From the NCBI GenBank assembly GCA_036346275.1, contig CM070730.1, positions 40,842,918 to 40,906,917 of the forward strand: a stretch of DNA of 64,000 nt, in the 5' to 3' direction. The translations under genes and the position numbers were made by a program. This DNA is from Otatea glauca (lineage: Eukaryota; Streptophyta; Magnoliopsida; Poales; Poaceae). The notes below the pieces were generated by a model, which saw only the letters and a list, made by a program, of their open reading frames with translations, was not told the DNA's origin and ran no database searches. Below are positions 47,838-57,130 of the stretch, piece by piece. Every line of letters begins with the position of its first letter. The stretch's first letter is position 1.

Positions 47838-49194
47838 AAGAAGGAAACGCGGTATGCTACGCTAGCACAAAAAAACTACCGCGCAACCAGAAAGCTACTC
47901 GCAAGAAGGGGATCATAGATAAGATTACCACTAGACGCGCAGTTGCGGAATCCTTCGCGCGTCGATGTAGTGGTTCGTCCTCGCCGCGATCGTTGCGTCG
48001 ATGTAGTGGATCGTCCTCGCCTCACCGTGGATCGTCCTCCCACGCCGCGATCGCAGCGTCACCGCAGATGTCCACACGTCCGAGAGATGGAACGCCGTGC
48101 GTCGTGTGCAAGCACCTAGTCGCTCGGCGAGGCGCGAGAGGAGGAGGCTAGGGTTTCAAGTGAATCAAACCTAAACCGTGGAAAGCACACTCTGCGCCTC
48201 CTCCTCCCCTCCTTATATAGCCACGAGATGAAACCTAAACCAGGCCCACCAAAGATGCTAAGCCCACGAGGTTCATTAATTACGGATCCAATCCAAATTA
48301 ATGCGTCCCACCCATTAAGTGTGTGACCTGCAGGTTCACATACGTTTGGACATGGATTCGAAAACTCCTTTTCAATCCAATAGTTGGTAGCGGCTTCTTG
48401 CAAAGTATGCCAACTCCCAAACATACTTGTGATCAAATCGAATGAACCTATCAAAAGAACTCATGTAATGATCCCTTTGCCAAGTATATGAAGATTGATC
48501 TCAAGGCGAGAAGCATGTCATCCTTTGATGATTCAATCCATCTCTCGTATCCGTGATATATTAATAAGTTGTGATTGACTCCTCAATCACGGCATGGCCA
48601 TGCACTTTCTTAATCATATCACACGAGTGGCCTTGTCATATATCTCTGTTTCATTGGAGTGGCAAATTCCATCTTGACTGCTCACTTCCCTCTGCACGTT
48701 TCATAGTAAACATGAAAGCTACCTTTATAACTATCCGGTTAGGAAGTAGTGTTTGATAGCCCCAAGGAAAACTATTACACATGTAGGGAATATGACAATC
48801 TCATGTCTAAGGATCATACATCTTCTAGGTATGAGATACACTGATGACACATAAGAATGAAACATTCTCGCAGTGTCCCATAGCGGGTCTATCTAACCCA
48901 TGTTCTTCAACATGGTCCACAATGTAGAGATGATATCTCCATATCCCATGATCTATGAAGCATGATCATCGATCACTACATGTGCTGATCTATTCATCGT
49001 AGTCCTATACGATGATATCCGATCAGAGATATTTATCGAATTACATCATTAAGTAAAGAGCTTCATAATCAAGTCACATACTTGTTGATCAATACAATGA
49101 TATACATTCATTGGACCAATAATCATATTATTATTCATAAACATAGTCATGTTACAATCATCTAAATGATTGCCTCAAGGGCATAACACTAACA
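47838..49194 (-). repeat. 5' LTR of Copia-3
   Basis: About 1357 bp. Its inner end next to the primer-binding site is slightly uncertain (47838-47841) because the terminal bases differ from the other LTR. The TATA-like box is at about 48211-48219. Confidence 0.88.
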
Positions 49195-50441
49195 GTATGT
49201 GTGTGGGTTTTGGGTTAGCCCTTGCATGGCTGTGTGTGTGGGTTAATCCTAGCCCTTAGATGAGTGCTCTAGGGTTGAGGGACTCATCCAAGGGTGGTAG
49301 GTGGCCCAAGAGTAGTATAAATAGGGGTAGAGGGGTAGCCTCCTTCCCTTGAAGGTGTTGAGGTTTTTGATGCTCATTTGAGCTTTGCCCACATGAATGT
49401 GAGGCTTTGTAACCTCCCCTTCCAGAAATGAAAGTTTTATTCATCCACCTCTGAATTTATTTTGCGCATTTACATTATGTCTTTACTTTACGCAATTTAA
49501 ATTCAGCATTTACTTTCCCGCAATTACATTCCCGCAATTTACTTTCAAGTAATTTGGATTTGCCTCTCCTCCTTCTAAATGCTGCTGTTCTTGGATGTTT
49601 TGAGTGTGTTCATATGGTTTTACATCTCTTTTGCACTCTTGGATTGAGTAGAGAACATCTTTTCTTTCAAGTTCCAACTTTGTTCTGAACTTGTTCTTCG
49701 CGCAGCAGTCAGTGTTTGATTTTTGTAAAAATATAGAAAAATCATTTTTGAGTGATTCTTGTTGGAGGAGGTGAGGGACTCTGATATCCGCTTGCAGAAA
49801 GATTTTGGAGTTCACTTGTTGTACCGTTTGTGCGCCATGAGGTGAAAACCGAGCCCCAAACGTTCTGCTCGAAGTTCTTGACCAGACTGTGTTCTTCGAT
49901 TTTTCGTGTTTTTTCTGTAAGGCTTTTTGAGGAGAAATTTGGTGGAGTTCTTCAAGACTCTGATGCTCACAGGGAGAAAAAGTCTCAAAATTTTGTGAGC
50001 TACAGAAACCCACCAACCTCCTTTGCAAATTGAGGACAAGTTCTGGGAATTCTGCTTTTGCTTTTCTGAAAGTGACTTTTGTGATTTGAATTGATGTCCT
50101 TTCTAAAAGCAAGAGTTTGAATTGATTCCTCTTTATCTTGGACACTAGACAACCAGGATTGTGACTCAAAAATCCCCACATATTTTATGTTACTTATCCA
50201 TGCAAGCTTGGGGTACACATAGTTGTCTAGTTTTTCGGGTTTTTCACAATTCCTATTGAGCGAACTTGTCGAGGTTTTTGTTGGAGTATTTTGGGGGAAT
50301 TTTTATTTGCGACCATTCACCCCCCCTCTGTTCGCCATTTTGGTCTTTCAGTATTTATTCATGAAAGAAGTATGCTCTTCTAGAGCTTACAATCCTTTAT
50401 TCAAAGAAAAATGCTAACAACCATAATCTAAAAGAAATGCA

Positions 50442-51500
50442 TTAAACAGAATCTGTAATATATGCATTAATCTCTGCTTCTATATCATCTGCAGAAGTTT
50501 TCTCTTCATTTGCCATAATCATGGCTGCAGCATCGATGTCCAGGCTATTCTGTGAGGATGAGGCAAGTGGGGTGTCTACATCCATGACATCATCTTCACC
50601 GATGTTGGCGAAGTGCGCCTCTGCGGGGGCGTTTTCCTTTTCCTTCTTCTTAGCCTGATATGCGTTGATCGCTTCCTTGGATTCTCGACATATCTTCGAC
50701 CAATGTCCCCAAGTGCCACACTTGAAGCACGTCTGGTTCTGCTGTCCATACGGCTTGGCGTGCGTCTTTTCTTTGTCATCCCTCTTCACAGGGGCTTTGG
50801 ACTTTCCTTTGGCCTGGGGTCTCTCTTTTCCACCCTGCTTGCCCTTCTTTCTATGAGTGGGCTTTCTCACATTGTAGCTGTTGGCATTGACTTCAGTGCC
50901 AGTGCCTCGTCCAGGTGGTTGCGAGACATAGTTCTTGCGTAGAACATCGTCTTGCGATTCCGCAACTTGCATTACATCAATCAGTTCGCTATACTCCTTG
51001 TATGCGTCCTGACGATAGCTGCGTGCACTCTGGATAGCATTAGGGTGGAAGGTAGAGAGAGTTTTCTCAATCTTCTCCTCATCAGTGATCTTCTTGCCAC
51101 ATAGGGAGAGATTGGTACAAATTCTGCATGCAAGCGCATTGTACTGCCATCGCTCAAGTCTCGCAAACCTCAGGCGTACCCAATCTTGCTGTGCTTGGGG
51201 CAAGATGGTGTACTTGAGCTTTTCGAACCGCTTCTGAAGTGCAGTCCAAAGCTCAAGTGCACTCTCCTCAGCCATATATTCATTCTTTAGAGTGGCTGAG
51301 AGGTGGTGCCTGAGAAAATGCAGAGCTTGATCGTTACGCTCGATGGTCGGTTTTGCGTCCCCGCGAGGACCCTAGACCATTCACGAACGAGAGCTTCTTG
51401 CCCCAAGAACAATCTTTACGTCCGATGCCCAAGTGAGGTAGTTACGACCGTCAAGGGGCCGTTCTTCAAACTCACGATTCACAATGCCAGACATCTGCAT
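50442..51500 (-). pseudogene. Copia-1 gag, one interruption near the N-terminus
   Basis: The start at 51500 gives MQMSGIVNREFEERPLDGRN, then 'YLTWASDVKIVLGA', a stop at about 51384, and then the open block 50442-51275. That block contains 'LWTALQKRFEKLKYTILPQA', a basic stretch (KPTHRKKGKQGGKERPQ) and the zinc knuckle CFKCGTWGHWSKIC (CX2CX4HX4C). It matches the UBN2-type gag of copia elements. Gag packages the element RNA. The frame is open to its end for 277 codons, in contrast to the pol part on the far side of Copia-2. Confidence 0.85.
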
Positions 51501-51539
51501 GATATCAAGATTCTGGATTTAGATTACTGCGTGTAATCT

Positions 51540-52955
51540 GATAGAAAATGGTTGCAAAAAGCATAAAGTGCAGAAAAATAAATTCATATGCATTGCATTA
51601 TATAAAATAAAGCAAATGATTCATACTTCATAAAGAAAATTCATAAAACAGAGAAAAGAAGCAAGAAAAATTAAAACAGAGCCAAATAAATCTTCTTGAT
51701 TTTCTGGCAATTTTTCAAAATTTTCTGCAATTTTTTCTCTTTTTTTTTCTTTTTCTTTTTTTTTTCTTTCTTTTCCGGCCGTCGGTCAGCCGGGCCTTGC
51801 CCGTTCTTTTCGGCCCAAGCTCACTCACGCGGCTAGGGTTTCCCCTAGCCGCCGCCATCCTTTTTTTTTTCTTGCGCCCTTTTCCTGGCGTTTGCTTCTT
51901 TTGCGCACAGACGTTTCCTTTCTTCCACTCTTGCGACCCGGCATCGGCGCAGAGCAAGCCTGCGTGGCGCGGAGGAAATCCGTCCGGGCGGCGCGTGGCG
52001 CGAGGAGCTCGGGCGGGCGGCCGATCGCGGCGGCGCTTCTTGCTGCGGCGGCGAGTGTAGAGGGGCGGCTCGCTGCGGCGCAGCGTGAGCCGACGAGGCG
52101 GCGGCGGCGAGCGTCCGGCGAGGCCGAGGAGCTTCGCCGGGGCGGCGGCTACGAGCCGAGGCGGCTGCGTCGCGGATGCGGGTCGGGAAGACGCACACGC
52201 GACCGGGCGTCTGGACGCCGTCGCCGAGGCGGTGGTCTGCGGCCGGAGGCTTCACCGCTTGGCGAGCCGGCGGGTGGTGGCCTGGCGCGCTGGCGGCGCG
52301 GCGCGTCCGGCCGGGCTTCAAGCGGCACGCGCCGTGCGGTCGGCGGCCGAGCGCCGGGCGGCGGCGGCGTCTTAGGCCATCCATCGGCGGGCGGCTGAGC
52401 CGCCGCCGTCGACGGCGAAGGGCCCGGGCCGACGGGCGGCGACACGCAGGCGGCGGCGATCGAGGCGACGTCGCATGGATGCGGCGGCACCGGCTGCGTC
52501 TTACGGCGCGCAAGGTCAAGACCGGACAGCGTGCACGGAGGCCGAAGGCGGGGGCCCGGCATCGCGACGGTGCGACGGCTCGAGGCCGTAAGGCGTCGGC
52601 GGCGTGGCACGGAGGCCGACGGCGGCGACGGCCGCGAGCCGTGAGCGCGGCAACCGAGGCGATGTAGTCGAGCGGACCGTGCCGCTGCGGCGCGGCGGCG
52701 GGCCGATCGCGCGGCGGTGGCCGGGCTTCAAGCCGACGTGCACGCAAACCGAGACGCAAACTTTTTTTTTTCTGTGATGAACAGTGAATTCATGTACTGT
52801 GGCTTCGTGCCGAGACGCTTCGAGCGTTCTTCGTGTAGCTTCGTGCCACGTAGGATAGATGCATGCATAGAAAAAGAACGATTAGATTCAAACGCTAATC
52901 CCACCTTTTCTCACCTTTTCAATCTGATCTCCGGTAGAACTTCGTGCTGATAACG
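51540..52955 (-). other. Copia-1 leader with a GC-rich block of about 1 kb
   Basis: Bases 51775-52760 are extremely GC-rich, while the flanks 51540-51770 and 52760-52955 are AT-rich or ordinary. Long open frames exist on both strands (for example 51845-52759 minus, 51892-52398 plus) and are Arg/Pro/Ala-rich, as expected from composition alone. Next to the 5' LTR the minus strand reads CGTTATCAGCACG, a probable primer-binding site of half-tRNA type. No family was recognised in the GC-rich block. Confidence 0.6.
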
Positions 52956-53181
52956 TGTTAAGGAACCTCGCTATCGAATAGTCCGGGGTTCCCGAACAGA
53001 TCTGAAGTGGAGAACAGAAAGAAAGAGAGACACGTGTTTAGGGAGAGCGAAAGCGGAAATTCTTTATTGCTAATGAATTCTGGTACATAGGGGGGACCCC
53101 CTCCTCCTTTTATAGCGCTCATCCAGGGTTTGGCTAAGGGACCATATGGGCCTTCCAATGGGCTATTAGGGTTTCTTAACA
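52956..53181 (-). repeat. 5' LTR of Copia-1
   Basis: 226 bp, equal in length to the 3' LTR and differing at about three substitutions plus small length changes in runs of g and c. A TATA-like TATAAAAGG is at about 53107-53115. Its outer end lies 165 bp beyond the NAC stop codon, and transcription from it would run away from the NAC gene, towards lower coordinates. Confidence 0.92.
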
Positions 53182-53216
53182 GAAATCTCTGTATCTCTCT
53201 CTATCGATCTCTCTCT

Positions 53217-53222
53217 TTTATT
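53217..53222 (-). promoter_or_regulatory. Probable polyadenylation signal of the NAC gene
   Basis: AATAAA on the minus strand about 125 bp beyond the stop codon, before the Copia-1 insertion site. If it is used, the transcript ends before the retrotransposon. Confidence 0.45.
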
Positions 53223-53345
53223 ATTTTTTCCTTGTCTCTTTACTGTACTAGGGCTCCTTGCTGCTGCCTCGATCACCACCTCTCTCTGCTCGGTATGGTA
53301 GCACGATGGCAGCTAGAGTTGTTACGGTGACACGTGGCTCAGCCG

Positions 53346-55077
53346 CTATGACGTGGCCGCCGATGACGCCGCCGACCGCGCGAAGGTCCACAGGTCGTCG
53401 TCGCTGCCGTTGCAGCCGCTTGGGCCCTCTCCGGGGCCGGCGGTTCCGCCGAGCAGCTTCGTCGCGGCAGTGGAGTAGAAGGCGAGCCCCTCGACGGTTG
53501 CGTCGTCGTTGTTGTCGCCGGGGCCGGCGACGTTCCTGCCGTCGAAGCAGAGATGGTCCGTGGACGTGTCGGCCTGGCCGTTGAGGTGAGATGCAACGAG
53601 CCGGTCCATCATGGCCCAGTCCGTGATCCCGCCGCGCTGGTGCAGGTCGACAACGTCGGCGGTCACCTCGCAGCCAGCTCCGCTCGACAAGCTCGGCGTG
53701 AGCGCCATGGCTGACGGGCTCTCGAGCGGCGGCAGCTTCATGAACCCGTGGTCGCCGAGCATCGTCTCGATGGGCCGGAGGTACCGCGACGCTGGCCTCC
53801 CCATGCCGCCCTGCGCCGAGATCTCGTGTTCCAGCTTGCACGACCTGCCCATGTACTGCAGGATCTGGTCGAGCGCGTCGTCGCTGGAGGAGTACTGCAG
53901 CGAAGAGTGCGCTGCCTTGGTGCCATGGCCGTTGGCCCCGCCTCCGTGCTTGCCTCCTCCGCCGCCGCTCCCTGCCTCCTTGTGGTGGTGCTTCTTCTTG
54001 AACACCCTGCACACCACCCAGCCATCCTCCTGGCCGGCGTCCGATGAAGCAGTGATCTGAGCATGACGGCATCCAAAGGCAAAGGCCGGTTTAATTATTA
54101 TTACCTTTTGGGACACATGAAGCACATGGAAAGAGCTTAATTATTACTGGCTACTACTACTCTTCACCGTTCAAGGAAGAGAGAGAGAGAGGCAGGATGA
54201 TATCAAAGAGGGTGCTCGTACTCCTATCATTGCACCACCACCCACTTATAATTGTTACAGCAATAATTAATGGCGGTGTACGCCAATAGGTGATGCATAG
54301 TTTAGCTGTTTAGGTGATTGAGTTGTACACTTGTACGTGGTGTCCGGCGGGGAGGCGTGGTGGCGAACGTACCGTGGCGGTGGCGGTGTCGACGGCGGCG
54401 GGGTCGTCGAGGCGGTACTCGTGCATGATCCAGTCGGACTTTTGACCGTGCGGGGCGCGGCCCTTGTAGAAGACGAGCGTCTTGCGCATGCCGATGAGCT
54501 TGACGGCGTTGTAGATGGCCTTGTCGCGGCCGGTGGCCTTCCAGAACCCCGCCGCCGTTGCGCGGTTCGTCCGCGTCCCCGTCGGGTACTTCTTGTCCTT
54601 GTGGCTGAAGAAGTACCAGTCGTTCTGAGGCCCCGAACCTATCTTACATTTCTCTGCATCCAACAGATCGATCGCGCCAAATTGATCATTCACATGCGTG
54701 CATGTACGACACTAGTACTTCATTACTTGATCGATGAACGAGCCTAGTAGCTAATTATATATATATCCATCTAATTCTAATCAAGCTAGTACTTGCTAGC
54801 CAAAACTTGTTACATTCATAAAAGAGTAATGGTGGTACTAAGCTAGCTAGTGCTAGAGCAAGCTAGGTGCAAGCCGGCCGAAATGAGAGGAAGATGTTCA
54901 AGTACCTTGTATGTCCCATGGCTCTAGCTTGTTGAGATCGACGTCGCGGATGACATCGAGGTCGATCTGCTCGGAGGCGACCTTCTTGCGGAGATAGTAG
55001 GTGAGGAGCTCCTCCTCCGTCGGGTGGAACCGGAACCCCGGCGGCACACACGACTGCCCGTTCACCGATATGCTCAT
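53346..55077 (-). CDS. SWN: NAC transcription factor, secondary-wall (SWN/NST/SND) type
   Basis: A DNA-binding master switch of secondary cell wall formation, acting in the nucleus on wall biosynthesis and MYB genes (known for the family). Three exons: 54906-55077, 54373-54653 and 53346-54056, all with GT-AG borders, giving about 387 residues. The start is chosen at 55075-55077 because MSISVNGQSCVPPGFRFHPT is the family N-terminus; an earlier in-frame ATG adds only leader sequence. Exons 1-2 and the start of exon 3 hold the NAC domain (about residues 11-173) with EPWDIQ, the NWYFFSHKDKKYPTG-like block (here NDWYFFSHKDKKYPTG), TNRATAAGFWKATGRDK, HGQKSDWIMHEYRL and GWVVCRVFKKK. The C-terminal part has family-specific motifs: LDQILQYMGRSCK, FMKLPPLESPSA, DWAMMDRLVASHLNGQ and a final DDDLWTFARS. 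No frameshift or stop interrupts it. Which SWN paralogue it is cannot be told from the sequence alone. Confidence 0.93.
54057..54372 (-). other. Intron 2 of the NAC gene
   Basis: Donor GTACGT at 54372 and acceptor CTCAG at 54057. The phase-0 junction falls between ...DTATAT and ITASSD. It contains a short GA tract at about 54178-54192. No insertion was seen. Confidence 0.85.
54654..54905 (-). other. Intron 1 of the NAC gene
   Basis: Donor GTACTT at 54905 and acceptor GCAG at 54654. The split codon restores the E of DIQ-E-KCKIG, the position conserved in the family. Confidence 0.85.
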
Positions 55078-55288
55078 TGATCCTAACACGACCTTTGCTA
55101 TTTTGATCGATCGTCCGCCGGTGTTGAATCGATCTTGCAATGAATTGCTTGTGAAGCTATGTGTGTGTCACAGCAGAGCGGACTGGTAACCGGAGTGACA
55201 GAGATACAAGAACAGTGTGTAGTAGTAGTGGGTAATTGGTGCGGACCATGCAAGGAATTGATCGAAGAAGCTAGCCGCACATGAGGAA

Positions 55289-55316
55289 GAGGAAGAGAGA
55301 GAGAGAGAGAGAGAGA
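55289..55316 (-). repeat. GA/CT microsatellite in the NAC 5' leader
   Basis: About ten GA dinucleotides lie between the TATA box and the start codon. Further GA tracts occur at about 55485-55500 upstream. GA runs in plant leaders are known binding sites for GAGA-binding (BBR/BPC) proteins; that role here is inferred. Confidence 0.7.
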
Positions 55317-55353
55317 TTAATTAGGGGGTGGCCGTGGGGAGGAAAGGGTGGCC

Positions 55354-55360
55354 ATTTATA
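55354..55360 (-). promoter_or_regulatory. Probable TATA box of the NAC gene
   Basis: TATAAATGG on the minus strand, about 280 bp upstream of the start codon, implying transcription start near 55325. Confidence 0.55.
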
Positions 55361-55880
55361 GTGGTTGGGTACTTGCAAGTGAGCAAGCTAGAGAAGGCCA
55401 TGCTGCTGTGTAGCCCTTGCTGTAGTCACTGGAGGGGTTAGTTCTGCCACCCACTCCCGATAGAGATGGCCGGAGAGAGAAAGTTAAGAGAGAGAGAGAG
55501 GTCAGAAGTAGAATTAAGAGAGAGGAAGGGATCGACTAGAACGGTTTGTTTCTTTTCACATATATACTAGCTGCTTGATGAACGCCGTGGAATCTTGTGC
55601 AGGTAATTTTGTGCTTGTGGTAGTCGGATTGATTTCAGGAGAATCTTGGCATGCAGTTATTTTTAACATTTCTATTGTTTTTTACTCAGCTATTCATTTG
55701 TGCTATTTTAATTTGCTGCTTCAAAATAATAACAGTACTCCACTATGCGGTGCTAGCTAGCTAGGTACTCAATCATAAGTTGGTAACTTCCATCATCCAT
55801 GCATGGACCTGATTTTTAAGGCAATGTACATTTCATTCAATCATGTGGGTATGTGTAAAAACTATATACAACCATGCATG
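55361..55880. other. NAC upstream region up to CACTA-3
   Basis: About 520 bp of ordinary sequence between the TATA box and the CACTA-3 end. No gene or further transposon was recognised. The last three bases, atg (55878-55880), would be the CACTA-3 target duplication. Confidence 0.6.
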
Positions 55881-55904
55881 CACTACTACACAACAGGCAA
55901 TCCT

Positions 55905-56215
55905 TGCCGGCATATCACTGCTGATTGGGATAGAGCCGGCAGTGCGAACATATCACTGCCGGTTCGAAAGTTAAGCCGGGGGAGAACTTATCACTGCCGG
56001 TTCGTGGAACCAACCAGCAGTGATAACCAGATATCACTGCCGGTTTATATATATAACCGGTAGTGATATATCGCTGCCGGATCTTCTATCAACCGGCAGT
56101 AATATTGGTATTTTCACTGCCGGTTTTACACCAGAACCGGCAGTGATATTTATTTTCGTGCGCAATCCGAGCTTATCACTGCCGTTTCTACGCTGAACCG
56201 GCAGTGATAAGTCCT
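55905..56215. repeat. 5' subterminal repeat array of CACTA-3
   Basis: About thirteen copies of TATCACTGCCGG or its inverse, mainly arranged as inverted pairs around short AT-rich spacers. They are presumed binding sites of the element-encoded protein. Confidence 0.85.
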
Positions 56216-56639
56216 TTATATATCTGGCCATCCTTTCCCCCGACCGATCGAGCATAACAGAGAGGCGTCTCTGCTGTATTTATTGTGACGAATTGCTGCT
56301 AAAAAATTGTATTAAAATTCATATCTATTTCTCTTCAAAGTTAGTAATTTGATCTACATTATATTTGTAATTGGATTTTACTTTATAGATTGCTTTAGAT
56401 TTTGATAATTACAATTCTTATTCATTTCAGTGATTTAGTGGATTTTTAAATAGTGAGAATGGCTAGATGAATTTTCCAATAATGAAAATTGCAAGATACA
56501 TTTGTAAATCTAACTATATAAAAATATATCATGTACTTTCAATTATATGCTTATTTTCAATTATTAAAGTAATTAAAAAATTGCAACATTGATATTATCA
56601 ATTATGAAAGTAATTAAAAAATTGCTACTTGGATATTCT

Positions 56640-57060
56640 TAATATAGTAAAAATATATCCTAATTATTTACAATTATTTTCAATTTTGTAAATAATAAAA
56701 AATTGCCAGATGGATATTTACATAATGAAAAAAGGTTGATGTATGCTCAAATTTTGAAATAATAAAAAATTGTTAGATGGATATTTACATAATGAAAAAG
56801 GTTGATGTATTTTAATATAGTCAAAATATATCCTAACTATTTACAATTATTTATTATTTTTTAAATAATAAAAAATTGCAAGATGGATATTTACATAATG
56901 AAAAAATATTGATGTATTTTAATATAGTAAAAATATATCCTAAGTATTTACAATTATTTTCATTTTATAAAATAAAAAAAAATGCTAGATGGATATTTAC
57001 ATAATGAAAAAAGGTTGATGTATTTTAATATTGTCAAAATTGCTACATGGATTTTTAAAT
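56640..57060. repeat. AT-rich minisatellite upstream of the CACTA-3 transposase
   Basis: The phrase 'agatggatatttacataatg' starts at 56709, 56775, 56881 and 56987. Two steps are 106 bp and one is 66 bp, so the array has a main period of about 106 bp with one shortened unit. 'aatatagtaaaaatatatcc' recurs in the same register. The stretch 56280-56640 before it is AT-rich with no coding support. Confidence 0.75.
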
Positions 57061-57130
57061 CTTATCATTTACAATTATATTGTTATTTGCAATTATATGT
57101 TTATGTGATGTTTGATTTAATTAATTGTAG

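Larger units (their letters stand above)
40878..49194 (-). mobile_element. Copia-3, Ty1/copia retrotransposon inside the 3' LTR of Copia-2
   Basis: The ends are TGAAGGGAAACG (40878) and GGCATAACACTAACA (49194) with an exact 5-bp duplication GTATG (40873-40877 and 49195-49199). LTRs of about 1.36 kb are 40878-42236 and about 47838-49194. Genes on the minus strand follow the copia order gag-protease, integrase, RT, RNase H. Length is 8317 bp. It is the youngest layer of the middle block by position. Gag, integrase and RT are partly open, while the gag start, connection and RNase H parts are broken. Confidence 0.93.
31074..50350 (+). mobile_element. Copia-2, Sirevirus-like copia retrotransposon, interrupted by Copia-3
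   Basis: It begins TGAAGGACCATGTGGAGG (31074) and ends GGTCTTTCA (50350), with an exact 5-bp duplication GTATT (31069-31073 and 50351-50355). The LTRs are about 1.6 kb. The 5' LTR is 31074-32678. The 3' LTR starts at 40410 and is split by Copia-3, resuming at about 49195-50350. On the plus strand: primer-binding site, gag, protease, integrase, RT, RNase H, then almost 1.9 kb of non-coding sequence with several AGGGGGAG tracts before the 3' LTR. That last feature is known for Sireviruses. The element is about 11 kb without Copia-3. All its genes are frameshifted. Confidence 0.92.
40410..50350 (+). repeat. 3' LTR of Copia-2, split by Copia-3
   Basis: LTR parts are 40410-40877 and about 49200-50350. 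The target duplication of Copia-3 (gtatg) is counted twice. The net length is about 1619 bp against 1605 for the 5' LTR. The TATA box is at 49316-49323. Confidence 0.9.
26911..53181 (-). mobile_element. Copia-1, Ty1/copia retrotransposon, interrupted by Copia-2
   Basis: Two 226-bp LTRs (26911-27136 and 52956-53181) and an exact 5-bp duplication GAAAT (26906-26910 and 53182-53186) bound the element. Gene order on the minus strand is gag (51500-50442), protease (about 30955-30820), integrase, reverse transcriptase and RNase H, ending at about 27458. Integrase before RT is the copia order. Copia-2 sits between gag and protease. Without it the element is about 7.0 kb. The LTRs differ at only a few positions and homopolymers, so the insertion is fairly recent. 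An unusual GC-rich leader lies between the 5' LTR and gag. Confidence 0.93.

Noticed and set aside
51845..52759. 304-codon open frame on the minus strand
   Set aside because: It is low-complexity Arg/Pro/Ala sequence in the GC-rich Copia-1 leader, with equally long frames on the other strand and no recognisable domain.
53248..54072. 274-codon open frame on the minus strand next to the NAC gene
   Set aside because: It is an overlapping-frame shadow of NAC exon 3. The NAC frame carries the conserved family motifs.
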